Part shown: positions 46,526-57,429 of the stretch, piece after piece | Numbering within the stretch: position 1 is the first letter of the stretch | Layout: each line of letters opens with the position of its first letter | Assembly: GCA_964036045.1 (NCBI GenBank) | Contig: OZ038381.1 | Coordinates: 114,969,790 to 115,033,789, forward strand | Direction: 5' to 3' | Source of the DNA: Eutreptiella sp. 'Long Island Sound 2002' | Lineage: Eukaryota > Euglenozoa > Euglenophyceae > Eutreptiales > Eutreptiaceae | Length of the DNA stretch: 64,000 nucleotides | Program-made: the position numbers and the translations under genes | Notes under the pieces: generated by a model | What the model was told of the DNA's origin: nothing | The model's input: the letters and a program-made list of their open reading frames with translations, nothing else | The model's database searches: none

Positions 46526-47376
46526 CTTACCTGCTGCCCCTACCAACCGCCGACCCGGGGACTTGGGCCCTTATGAGCCCTGCCCAGGTACGCCCCGGGT
46601 GCGTATAGTGGACTCGGTGGAGACCACGCCGGAGATTGGAGCCACAGAAGAACCGAGACGTTCAAGAGCATGGCGAACTCCGGAAGCTGAAGCCCGAAGA
46701 GAAGTACGACAGTCGGGAAGAGGAGGACGTGACATGGAGGACCTGGTCTCCATGTGTGAGCGTCGCTGCCGAAAGGCATGCAGCCTCCGCTCCGCCATGG
46801 AGGTAGGTAGGTAGGTATCTTCGGGAGCTCGGGATGCCTCCTTTGACGGTGCAGGAAGAAGGTCTTACCAAGGGGACGTCCTGTCCCTCCCACTGCCCTA
46901 TGTTAGGTGCCTCTTGAGCCGCTCCCGCATGTGCTTGGGAAGGCATTGTCGCGGCCACCCGGTCCATGTGTCCCAGGTGGGAGGGTGTCCCCACATGTGT
47001 CCATGAGTAGGGCCACATGCCCCCTCTTTCGGGCGGCAGCTCTGGGGGCTGCCCAGCCGTGTGGAGTATCTCTCACCACAAGGGGTATTGCTCCCGCTTG
47101 TCTATGGTACGACCGCCTCACTCTTGTGGCTTGAGTTGCGGGGCCGCTCCGCTTGGCAGGCGACCCCCTCCTGGACTGTGTACCGGCTCGCCTGTCACCG
47201 GTTGCATCCATGGCTCTGGGTGACGTTTGCCATGGTCCCCGATGCAGCCTGGCCGGGCTCGGACCAGCAGCCTTGGAGTACCGCTCCTGCCACTGGCCCG
47301 GTGGGTCCGCTGGGTCGCCCCAGTGTGTCCGACCCATGGGGTGTTGGTTCTTTCCTGTCCCCCGGCCGCCCTACGT
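46526..47376 (+). other. Chromovirus 5' leader before the minisatellite
   Basis: An open frame runs from an ATG at 46428 (inside the LTR) to 46814. A more natural start in that frame is ATG 46734 (MEDLVSMCERR). The frame reaches the sequence CCTCCGCTCCGCCATGGAGG at 46784-46803, which recurs at 49614-49633 where the main gag-pol frame begins. Joined there, the upstream frame would enter gag-pol in register, so this may be an N-terminal gag segment separated from gag by an insertion. (GGTA)n-like TAGGTAGGTAGG follows at 46801. No other gene. Confidence 0.55.
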
Positions 47377-49633
47377 GTGTGCGGTGTCCTGGGCCTCCCG
47401 GCTCCTGTTCACCGGTGTGCCCGCTCGGTGTGTTGTGTTGGGTGTGCGGTGTCCTGGGCCTCCTGGCTCCTGTTCACCGATGTGCCCGCTCGGTGTGTTG
47501 TGTTGCGTGTGCGGTGTCCTGGGCCCCCCGGCTCCTGTTCACCGGTGTGCCCGCTCGGTGTGTTGTGTTGCGTGTGCGGTGTCCTGGGCCTCCCGGCTCC
47601 TGTTCACCGGTGTGCCCGCTCGGTGTGTTGTGTTGCGTGTGCGGTGTCCTGGGCCCCCCGGCTCCTGTTCACCGGTGTGCCCGCTTGGTGTGTTGTGTTG
47701 CGTGTGCGGTGTCCTGGGCCTCCCGGCTCCTGTTCACCGGTGTGCCTGCTCGGTGTGTTGTGTTGCGTGTGCGGTGTCCTGGGCTTCCCGGCTCCTGTTC
47801 ACCGGTGTGCCCGCTCGGTGTGTTGTGTTGCGTGTGCGGTGTCCTGGGCCTCCCGGCTCCTGTTCACCGGTGTGCCCGCTCGGTGTGTTGTGTTGCGTGT
47901 GCGGTGTCCTGGGCCCCCCGGCTCCTGTTCACCGGTGTGCCCGCTCGGTGTGTTGTGTTGCGTGTGCGGTGTCCTGGGCCTCCCGGCTCCTGTTCACCGG
48001 TGTGCCTGCTCGGTGTGTTGTGTTGCGTGTGCGTTGTCCTGGGCCTCCCGGCTCCTGTTCACCGGTGCGCCCGCTCGGTGTGTTGTGTTGCGTGTGCGGT
48101 GTCCTGGGCCTCCCGGCTCCTGTTCACCGGTGTGTCCGTTCGGTGTGTTGTGTTGGGTGTGCGGTGTCCTGGGCCTGCCGGCTCCTGTTCACCGGTGTGC
48201 CCGCTCGGTGTGGTGTGTTGCGTGTGCGGTGTCCTGGGCCTCCCGGCTCCTGTTCACCGGTGTGCCCGCTCGGTGTGTTGTGTTGCGTGTGCGGTGTCCT
48301 GGGCCTCCCGGCTCCTGTTCACCGGTGTGCCCGCTCGGTGTGTTGTGTTGCGTGTGCTTTGTCCTGGGCCTCCCAGCTCCTGTTCACCGGTGTGCCCGCT
48401 CGGTGTGTTGTGTTGCGTGTGCGGTGTCCTGCGCCTCGTGGCTCCTGTTCTCCGGTGTGCCCGCTCAGTGTGTTGTGTTTTGTGTGCGGTGTCCTGGGCC
48501 TCCCGGCTCCTGTTCACCGGTGTGCCCGCTCGGTGTGTTGTGTTGGGTGTGCGGTGTCCTGCGCCTCGTGGCTCCTGTTCACCGGTGTGCCCGCTCGGTG
48601 TGTTGTGTTGCGTGTGCGGTGTCCTGGGCCTCCCGGCTCCTGTTCACCGGTGTGCCCGCTCGGTGTGTTGTGTTGCGTGTGCAGTGTCCACGGCCTCCCG
48701 GCTCCTGTTCACCGGTGTGCCCGCTCGGTGTGTTGTTTTGCGTGTGCGGTGTCCTGGGCCTCCCGGCTCCTGTTCACCGGTGTGCCCGCTCGGTGTGTTG
48801 TGTTGGGTGTGCGGTGTCCTGGGCCTCCCGGCTCCTGTTCACCGGTGTGCCCGCTCGGTGTGTTGTGTTGTGTGTGCGGTGTCCTGGGCCTCCCGGCTCC
48901 TGTTCACCGGTGTGCCCGCTCGGTGTGTTGTGTTGCGTGTGCGGTGTCCTGGGCCTCCCGGCTCCTGTTCACCGGTGTGCCTGCTCGGTGTGTTGTGTTG
49001 CGTGTGCGGTGTCCTGGGCCTCCCGGCTCCTGTTCACCGGTGTGCCCGCTCGGTGTGTTGTGTTGCGTGTGCGGTGTCCTGGGCCTCCCGGCTCCTGTTC
49101 ACCGGTGTGCCCGCTCGGTGTGTTGTGTTGTGTGTGCGGTGTCCTGGGCCCCCCGGCTCCTGTTCACCGGTGTGCCCGCTCGGTGTGTTGTGTTGCGTGT
49201 GCAGTGTCCTGGGCCTCCCGTCTCCTGTTCACCGGTGTGCCCGCTCAGTGTGTTGTGTTGCGTGTGCGGTGTCCTGGGCCCCCCGGCTCCTGTTGGGCGG
49301 TGTGCCCGCTCGGTGTGTTGTGTTGCGTGTGCGGTGTCCTGGGCCTCCCGGCTCCTGTTCACCGGTGTGCCTGCTCGGTGTGTTGTGTTGCGTGTGCGGT
49401 GTCCTGGGCCTCCCGGCTCCTGTTCACCAGTGTGCCCGCTCGGTGTGTTGTGTTGCGTGTGCGGTGTCCTGGGCCTCCCGGCTCTGATTCACCGGTGTGC
49501 CCGCTCGGTGTGTTGTGTTGCGTGTGCGTTGTCCTGGGCCTCCCAGCTCCTGTTCACCGGTGTGCCCGCTCGGTGTGTTGTGTTGCTTGTGCGGTGTCCT
49601 GGGCCTCCCGGCTCCTCCGCTCCGCCATGGAGG
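46784..49633 (+). repeat. 20-bp direct duplication bracketing a 2.8-kb insert in the leader
   Basis: CCTCCGCTCCGCCATGGAGG occurs at 46784-46803 and 49614-49633. The interval contains about 570 bp of unique sequence and then the 65-bp array. The duplicated block includes the gag start ATG in a near-ideal context (GCTCCGCCATGG). The arrangement looks like an insertion or unequal exchange that duplicated the start region. Confidence 0.7.
47377..49613 (+). repeat. 65-bp minisatellite, 34 exact periods
   Basis: The landmark GTCCTGGG-type site is at 47386 in the first copy and 49596 in the last: 2210 bp, exactly 34 x 65. A check in the middle (48426) is exactly 16 periods from the first, so no net indel has accumulated. 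Copies differ by a few substitutions (e.g. GGGCCTCCCGG versus GGGCCCCCCGG, or GCGCCTCGTGG). Because 65 is not a multiple of three and no phase contains a stop, all three forward frames stay open for 808-936 codons (Val/Cys/Ala/Ser/Pro-rich). I read these as repeat artefacts, not proteins. Confidence 0.95.
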
Positions 49634-52362
49634 ATTCTGACGAGGCCTGCCATTCAGGCAGTAGTGGAGGACGGGCCCGGCGCTACTGGAAGCGCGAGTC
49701 ACCCAAGTCCGCGGCAAGGGACGCCGGGGCTATGGATACGGATCCCAGCCCGGTCAGGTTGTGGGAATCCGGGGGGCACTCCGAGGGCTATCGGACAGCC
49801 TACGAGCCACCTTCGGAGTAGGAGGAGACGGCCAGACCGCCCACAAGGGCGAACACGGCCCCCGAGCCCGCCCTGCAGCACGACGCCGAGGGCTTGGAGA
49901 GGGCAGCCAGGGCCTGGACGGCACCTGTGCCCCGGCACACGGGACCAGAGACGGACGCCATAGGCGATACGCCCATGGGCGATGAGTCCGAGGTGCCGGG
50001 AACCGCGGGATGCGCTGAATCCGGCGGAAAGCACGCTGCGTGCCACTGCGAGCACGTGTCCTTCCTCATGGGCAAGTACCCGAAGATGGGGATGGACGCC
50101 ATCGTGCATCGCCTTGACCGCCTGGACAATGCCAAGGACGATTCAGAGGAGGACGTCGCGGGGATCCTGGACGACCAGTCGGCCGCGGAGAACCACATGG
50201 AGGAGCTGCGAGCGGATCAGGCCCGGTACCGGGAGAATCTGGAGCTGGCCCTGCAGAAGCAGCAGCAAGTGGTGGACAGCCTCCTCCACTTAGTGGAGGA
50301 CATGTCGGGACGCCTGAAAAGGCTAGAGGAGCGACAGCCCCTTGCCTCGGGTCCGGAGCTCCCGGCAAAGCCGGCCGCGGTGGAGCTGGTGGAGCGGGTT
50401 AAGACCCTCAGGAGCGCCATGGAGAAACCCATGGGCGGCCCTGCAGAGGCACCATACGCGCCTCCGCGTGTTGACCCGAGTGCGCTGCCGTTTGTTCCCA
50501 TGTTCAGCGAATCCACAATGCTCGGGGAACACACGGCACCGGCTGGGTCCATGCGGGAAGGGCACGTGACCACGGACCCGAGGAGCCTGACGGTACAGAT
50601 GTCCCATGCCGCCCAGGATGTACCGATCACGACGAATATGGTAGTTTTTGCGGAAGAGAAGATCGACACCATGCAGGGGCGAACCATGGGAAGCGCCGAC
50701 GGACATGGTCGAGGTCATCCAGGCGGAAACCTGTGGGCGAAGGACCCCAATACGGGGATATGGACGGCCGATGGAGCAAATCCTTCCCGTATTCCAAACC
50801 CCATGGGTTCAGGCCCAACTGGACCGCACTCCATGGAGGAGAGGGATGTACGGGGAGTGTACTCACACCCCCCGGCCACAGGTGGTATCCGTCTCCGTGG
50901 AGTGGTGGCTGGAGACGTCGGAGACGCCATCAGGATTGACGACCTCAGGGGAATCAAAATCCCCTACTACGATGGTAACCCCTCCAACCTGGATGACTTC
51001 ATCCCGGACTGGGAGGACTTCGCCGAGGAGGTCGTCGGCGAGATGCGGGGAGCGCCGCGGGACAAGTGGGTATGCCGGACATTCCCACACCGGCTGGCGC
51101 AGGACCTGAAGGAGGAGCTGCGGGATCAGATCCGGGAAGGATTGATCCGTACGGAGCAGGCCTGCCTCCAGTAGTTGGAGGATGAGGAGCGGGTGGACGC
51201 TCCTAACCAGAAGCTGGAGGACCTGTGGTCCATTCTGCTGCCGCTGGACCGCGGTGAGTTGCGGGTCCGGGAGTGGAACCGGTATCTGCGGAAGTACCGC
51301 AGATGCCTCAAGCTGGTGGAAGACTGGAACGAGGCCAGTGAAATCCACCACTTGCTGAAGGACGTCCTCCCCAGCAACTGGAAGAGGCGAGTGGAGGACG
51401 AGGAGAAGAAGCGCGCCAAGAAGCGGGTGGCGGTGCGGATCATGGCGGCAGAGGATACCCATTCAGGTATCATGCAGTTCTTCAGGAGGAACCTTGGCGA
51501 ACCCAACCAGATGTTGGGACTGAAGAACGCCGTGTACGTGGAGGTGTTTGGAGACTCCATGGGGCAAAGGTTGCTGCGCCTCAATAACGTGGAGTGGAGG
51601 CGCGGGAAGCCGCTGAGGATGCAGGTCATCTTCGCCCGCATGAGCCTGGACGAGATCGTGAAGTACATCACGGTGGAGTTGAAGCTCAATGCGAAGAACG
51701 AGGCCCACGTGCAGGATCGACATGGTCATGGAGAACGGGGCTACCGAGAAGACCGCCACCATCGGAAGATCCAGGAGGACACGGCCAACTCTGTGGAGGA
51801 TGGTAGTGGAAGTGGCCAAGACCACTGGTCCCGGGAGGATCACGAGGAGGCCCATTTCTTCGCGTTCGTGGCGCACAACGTGAAGAACCATGGGCAGGAT
51901 CGGTCCAGATCGAGCCAGGTGGGACCCAGGAAGGACAGAGAAGGACCAAGGAGGATCGGGAACCCACCGCTCTCGTTCCGGGAGTACAGATCTCAGCACG
52001 ACGGGTGCTGGGTCTGTTATGGCAAGGGAAACAACCATGCACACGACCACCGTCAGTGCAAGGTGTATGAGGCGGACAAGAAGGCCTACTTCGCAGCCCA
52101 CCCCGAGAGGAATCCCAAGGAGCAGCGGATTTCCGACTGGAAGGCGAAGGGCGTAGACGGGGGAAAAGGCCAAGGCAAAGGCCAAGGAAAAGGCGGAGGA
52201 AGAGGCTATGGTGGTGGACCTGGCCAAGACCGACGGATTAGGTCGATCGAGGAGGTTGCTGAGGACATGTTGAGGACGTTGGAGGAACTCAAAGCCCAGC
52301 AACGTGGTGGACAAAGTCCTGGCAGATCGCAGCCGGAAGGGGCTGCGGGAAGCCAAGTCTAG
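49627..52362 (+). CDS. gag: Chromovirus gag region
   Basis: Codons 1-911 of the frame. The N-terminal 180 codons are low in structure. A likely coiled coil follows (codons 188-238, ENHMEEL to RLEERQ, with a QKQQQ segment). A capsid-like stretch begins near codon 446 (KIPYYDGNPSNLDDF, WEDFAEEV), of the kind found in Ty3/gypsy gag, and continues through WNRYLRKYRRCL and FGDSMGQRLLRLNNVEWR to about codon 690. A knuckle-like CWVCYGKGNNHAHDHRQC lies at codons 794-811. It has the C-x2-C and final C but longer His spacing than the usual CX2CX4HX4C. A Gly/Lys/Gln-rich basic stretch (about 52150-52215) may bind RNA. TAG codons interrupt at 65 and 516. Confidence 0.75.
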
Positions 52363-55300
52363 AGGAGCCCCCACGGGAGTGGGACCTCAGAGGTCTCTCC
52401 TCCGAAAATCAGTGGAATCCCAGAGAAGGTGAAGGCACATCGGGTGCCAAAGAAGGCTCCAGAAGAGCCAAAACCACTGAGTTTCGCCACTCCCAACCCC
52501 TGGAGCGCCCTGCCAAGGGAAGTACATGTGGGTACGGGACATGGCAAGAAGGAAGGAGCGACCACGGAGAGCCCCGTGGACAGGCAGGACCAACCCAAGA
52601 TCTACACCATCCGTGACCATACCCTTGAAGTCCTGATGCACCCGGACGTGCTAGAGTTGCATGCCGTGAGAGTCGTCCATACACCTCATGGCGACGAGCG
52701 GCAGTTGCACTTGAAAGTGCGAGTACGGTGCGGACGAGAGGAGAAGGTGGTGGATGTGTTAGTGGATACGGGTGCCCAGGTGAGCCTGGTCCGGAGAGGG
52801 TTGTTCAAGGAGGAATTCCTGCAGCCCAGCCGGAGACCAGTCTGCCTGAAGGTCGCCAACGGAGAGATCATGGGTGGTGGCACCCATGAGGCCACCATCA
52901 GTATGGAATTCTGGGAGCATGAGCGCTTGAACCGCCCTGATCAGGCGAAGAGAAGCACTCTATCCGGGAACTTCTATGTGGCCGACATTACCGATTGGGA
53001 TATGATCATGGGGTATGACTTCATGGTGGCAAACGCCATTGGAGCCCTTCCCCATCGTGCAACGCTGGTCCAGGAGGATGATGAATGCCTCACATGGCTG
53101 TCCACGGACTATGCATGCGGATCATCCCAATGGAATGGGGAGGAAGAGGATCGGATCGTCCGAGCGGTGCAAGCTGTGGGTGCCAAGTCCAGAGGAGACC
53201 GCGGAGTTCAGCTCACGGAGTATGGAATGGCGCCGCAGGTGTACAACAGGATGATCCAGACGCTGGGAGCCAAAGCACCCGAGACGGACGTCTTCGCTTC
53301 CCGGGATGCCCCACTTCTGAGAAAGTGTAGGCGGCACTGGCATCGAGGAGACTCGGCCTGGCACCGGCATTGGGGTTTGAAGGAGTGGGGACCCATGTAT
53401 TGGCATGGCTCCCTGGACAATACCAGACGTACGGTGGAGAAGATCACCGCGGATAGGGCGAAGGGGATCCTGGTCATAACCGGCAGGGGATCCACCCCAT
53501 GTCCGCTGGAGGGTCTCAAGTCGACGCTGGACTCCATCACCCTGAACGAGATGTCATTCAGGCCAGAGGAGGAGCTGTTCATCGACGCCAAGGGTGTATC
53601 AATGCCCTCCCCGGGTCAAGCGTGGGGTACCAAGGCTTTCCTGGTGGATGGGGCGCAAGCCCAGCCCACGGGTGATGAGGCATTCATCCGTAGAGTGGAG
53701 GCGGTGCCCATGAAGGTCATGTTTGAGCCCAAGGAGGGGACGGATCAGCCAATTGATGGCATTGACGTCCTGTCTCATGCCGAGATCGACGACGTCGTCA
53801 AATACATGCGGATGGGCATGCACGACCGTGTGGCAGCCGAGAAGAGGCGGGCCATGGTCACATCTCCGCATTGGTGGGATGACAAGATGTTGGTCACCAG
53901 CAAGTACGAGAAGGACGAGTTCGTGGCGAGGGTCATGGATCACATCGCGGACCAATACGATGGTCCGGTTAGGTCGGACCCACCAAGATGGGATTTTCCA
54001 AGAATGGGTGCCGATAGCGACAGTCACCAGTCCGAGGCCGCAAATTTCCGAAGATTATCGGTGGGAAGCGCGCCCCACGACGATGAAGACGGCATATCGG
54101 ACGAGGAGAAGTCAGAATCGGACCCAGAAGAGGCCTATACCGCAGTGCGGTCGGTTGTATCTATACCGAAGCAAGCGGCTGAAGAGGCCCAGGAGAACCT
54201 GAAGGTCGCCGAGCTGAACGAGAGGCTGATCAAGGCCTATCCGCGGCTATTCAGTGGCGTCGCCAACAAGAACCCTCCAGATCGTGGGAGGTTTGGTACA
54301 GCGAAGATCAAGCTGAAGCTGAACCCGAAGATCTATCGTCATCGGGAGTACCAACTTCAGGGCGATCGGGCCGAGGCCATGAAGAAGTTGTTGGCCGAGT
54401 TCATTGAGCGGGGATGGATCGAACCCTCCGACAGTGAGTGGGCCAGCCCAGCCTTCATCGTGCCCAAGAAGGAGAAGGGCGAGTGGAGGTTGGTGGTTGA
54501 TTACAGAGGTCTGAACGAGCAGACCGAGCACGACTCGTACTAGCTTCCCCTGATCCAATCCATCCTCCAAAAACAACAGAAAAAGCGGATTTTCACGGTG
54601 TTGGACCTGAAACACGGTTATCACCAGATGCCGCTACACCCGGACTCCAGGCCCTGCACAGCGATGTCGACGCCGCTGGGGCCCATGCAGTGGAAAGTGG
54701 TGCCCATGGGCGCCAAGAATGGCAACGCCGCTTTCCAGCGCATGATGGAGGACCTACTCGGTCCTGTCCGGGACTGTGCCGATCCCTTGGTGGATGACAG
54801 CATCATCGGGTCCGGCACGGAGAACATGACTGAGAACGAGCTCATCGACGCGCATGAGAAGGATCTGCGCCGAGTGCTCAGCGAGTTGGACAAGCACAAC
54901 ATGGTGTGCAAGCCCACCAAAGCCTCACTCTTCGTGAAGGAAGTGGAGTTCGCGGGTCACGTGGTTGGTCACGGGCAACGCCGTCCCATGCCTGGGAAGC
55001 TGGCGTCCCTGCACCACTGGGGGAAGCCCCAGACCATCAGCGAACTCCGGTCCTTCATGGGGTTCTGCAACTACTATTCGGGCTATGTCCGGATGTATGC
55101 AGAACTATCGGGGCCGCTGCACAAGATGCTGCAAGTGGGCAAGTTCGATGGCCGGAAGGGGAGTAAGAAGAAGCTTGCCTGGACCCCTGAGGCTGAGGAT
55201 GCATTCAACCGCCTGAAGGAGCGACTCCTGGGGCAGTTGGGGCTGTTCTTGGTGGACCCGGACAAGGGATTAGTGCTACGGACAGACGCCTCGGACTATG

Positions 55301-57429
55301 CCGTGGGGGCAGTCCTCGAGCAAGTCCGGGACGACGGGACTCATGTACCCGTGGCGTTCTGGAGCCGGATCCTGGCCGAGGGCCAACGCCGCACCTGGAC
55401 CGCGAGGGAGAAGGGGACGTACGCCATTGTATGTGCGCTCAGGAAGTGGTCTGGCCACATCCGATTGCAACCGGTGGTGGTTTGCACAGACCATCAGTCC
55501 TTGCAGAGCTGGCACAAGGAGCACGTCGACACCCCCTCGGGACTGGCGGCAAGGAGGGCCCGATGGCATCAGACGTTCGCCAAGTTCGACCTCAGCGTCG
55601 TATACGTCCTGGGAAAGGACAACACTGTGGCAGATTGCCTCAGTCGATGGGCCTACCCCGCGGGCAAGGCTTGGATGGACATATCCAGCCATGGGGACGC
55701 CGAGGAAACCGAGGAGGCAAAGCGCATCATCGAGATGCAGAAGGTCATGGAGCAAGAGGGGGTCAAGTGCTTTGTGGTGATGGCAAACCGTACGGACCTG
55801 GCCAAGTTCCGGGGTGCCCGCGTCCAAGCTATTCGAGAGGAAACGCTCGAGCAGTGGATGGTGGCCCCTGTAGAGCTAGTCAGGTCGGTACTCACAGAGG
55901 ACTGGTCGGATGACTACGCGGCATCCGAGCACTGGAGCAAGTACTGGAATGCCGTGAGCGCCCCGTCGGACGACGAATGGCCCGAGGGCTTGACCGAGGA
56001 TGGCGGCAAGTTGTTCCTCAAGGACAAGCTGCTGGTGCCTGAGAACCGAGTGGAGGAGCTCATTGACCATTGGCACAACGCCCAGCTCATGCACCCTGGC
56101 CGAGACAAGATGCAGCAGGACCTGGAGTGGCGTTTCAAGTTCCCCCCGGGGTACTACGCCATCCTGGATAGGTACTGCAGCGACTGTGCCGTGTGTCGGG
56201 CCACGAAGAGCCCCAACCACTCCACAGCGGGCAACCCGGTGTATACGGCTATACCGGAGGCCCCTATGCGGTCCGTGGCCATGGATGTGTTCGCCATGCC
56301 TGAGGTTACCGTGGACGGAGAGACCTACGACTGTGTCATCCTGGCGGTGGACAGGCACAGCGGGTATATCGTGGCAGTCCCGGGCAAGAAGTCCAAGAAG
56401 AAGGACAAGAAGGACAAGCATGGAGTGGGGCTGCAGGCCAAGACCGTCGCTAATGCCATGATCAGGCATTGGCTGACGATTTGCGATGTCCCAGCTGTCA
56501 TCTGCAGCGATCGGGGCAGTCAATTCGTGGGGACGTGGTTCAAGACGATGTGCAAGCACATGGGGATTCGGCACGCCAAGACCGTGGCATACCACAGCCG
56601 GTCGAATGGCCGGGCTGAGGTGGCCGGGCGGCAGATGTTCGAAAAGTTCCGCCAGCTGCACATCGACGAACCGGGCCGGAATTGGTACAATTCGCTGTGG
56701 AGGGTACTCCAAGCGTATCACGACCTTCCGGGACCCACTGGACTGTCGCCCCATCGCATCCTGTTCCTACGGGATCGAGTGTCACGCACTCTCCCGTGGA
56801 TGAACCATGGCAAAGTGGCCCGGGATGCGAATGCCATGATGGCTGAGGCGGACGACACGGCGGCCAAGGTGTGCAAGGCACTTCAGGACGAGCACGACAA
56901 GAGGGCCAAGTACTTCAAGCAAGGGAAGGTCCAGAAGTATGCTCTCCAAGACACCGTGTGGGTGGAGCGGCACCACAAGGATGTCCTGTCCAGGCATCGG
57001 CAGGCATCTTGGTATATGCCGGGGGTGATCGTGCGGAAGGTCGGACAGGATGTGTATGCGGTTCGTGTGGGAAATAACAAGATCCTGGACCGCGACCATA
57101 CCCAGCTTCGTCCCCGAGCACCAGACCCCAGCGGACGTCCCGTCACCTTCGAGTTCACGGCCGGCGATGTGGACTCGGACAACGAGGGTGAGGACGACGA
57201 CTTCACCGCCGAGAGAATCCTGGCGGACAGGCCGGACCCGGGGACGCCTGGGGGAAGGCTTTATAAAGTCCGTTGGAAGGGATTCGCCGCATCCAGGGAT
57301 TCGTGGGAACCTCCGAGCAGTTTCGTGTCGAGGTATACCGAGGTCTGGATGGACTACCTAAAGAAAAAGAATATTTCTTTGGATGTCAAGGACGTGTTGG
57401 TCCATTTGGCTGCTGCTGTAGCACCGTAA
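49627..57429 (+). CDS. gag-pol: Chromovirus gag-pol polyprotein frame, interrupted by four in-frame TAG codons
   Basis: One frame of 2600 codons from ATG 49627 (context GCTCCGCCATGG) to TAA 57427. TAG codons lie at 49819 (codon 65), 51172 (516), 52360 (912) and 54541 (1639). No TAA, TGA or frameshift occurs in 7.8 kb. The protein would provide capsid, protease, RT/RNase H and integrase for the element's cytoplasmic particle and nuclear integration. The third TAG lies between the gag zinc knuckle and the protease, the place where some retroelements use stop readthrough. The fourth lies inside RT in the segment after EHDSY, which would truncate the enzyme. Either the copy has picked up nonsense mutations, or TAG is read as an amino acid. 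The details are in the domain entries and findings. Confidence 0.8.
52363..54190 (+). CDS. Chromovirus protease and extra module before reverse transcriptase
   Basis: Codons 913 to about 1521. The retropepsin signature VLVDTGAQVSLV has its catalytic Asp at 52765 (codon 1047), and MIMGYDFM about 80 codons later matches the second hydrophobic loop. The following 370 codons are not usual for Ty3/gypsy at this place. They include APETDVFASRDAPLL (Asp at 53287), HRHWGLKEWGPMYWHGSLD and ADRAKGILVITGRG, which resemble the DxFAS...W...P...ILVxP module seen next to RNase H in DIRS-like and some other retroelements. After that come a region with PHWWDDKMLVTSKY and an acidic linker (DDEDGISDEEKSESDPEE). 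Confidence 0.65.
54191..55680 (+). CDS. Chromovirus reverse transcriptase and RNase H
   Basis: RT motifs in order: EWASPAFIVPKKEKGEWRL, VVDYRGLNEQTEHDSY, the in-frame TAG (54541) directly before LPLIQSIL, FTVLDLKHGYHQM (Asp 54604), and LVDDSIIGSGT with the catalytic Asp pair at 54793 and 54796. The position before VDD is Leu where Tyr or Phe is usual, which may weaken activity. Then SFMGFCNYYSGYV leads to RNase H with RTDASDYAVGAVL (Asp 55285), REKGTYAI (Glu 55408), TDHQSLQSW (Asp 55489) and NTVADCLSRW (Asp 55633). All four RNase H carboxylates are present. Many Ty3/gypsy elements have Pro at the site now occupied by TAG, but the residue is not invariant. Confidence 0.85.
55950..57429 (+). 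CDS. Chromovirus integrase with C-terminal chromodomain
   Basis: HHCC zinc domain: His residues in DHWHNAQLMHPGRDKM (from 56068) and Cys in YCSDCAVC (56176-56196). Catalytic core D,D(35)E: AMDVFAMP (Asp 56284), ICSDRGSQF (Asp 56509) and NGRAEVAGR (Glu 56617), with exactly 35 residues between the second Asp and Glu. Between the first and second Asp is a lysine-rich insertion (GKKSKKKDKKDKHGVG), making that gap about 74 residues. The chromodomain (about 57202-57345) follows an acidic stretch and reads FTAERILADRP...LYKVRWKGF...DSWEPPSSF. In chromoviruses this domain binds modified histone H3 and steers insertion to heterochromatin, which fits the satellite location here. Confidence 0.9.

Noticed and set aside
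47061-49963. Three overlapping plus-strand frames of 808, 936 and 864 codons
   Set aside because: They are the three phases of one stop-free 65-bp repeat. The identical unit translated in all frames, with no domain and no shared start, is what a repeat gives by chance.
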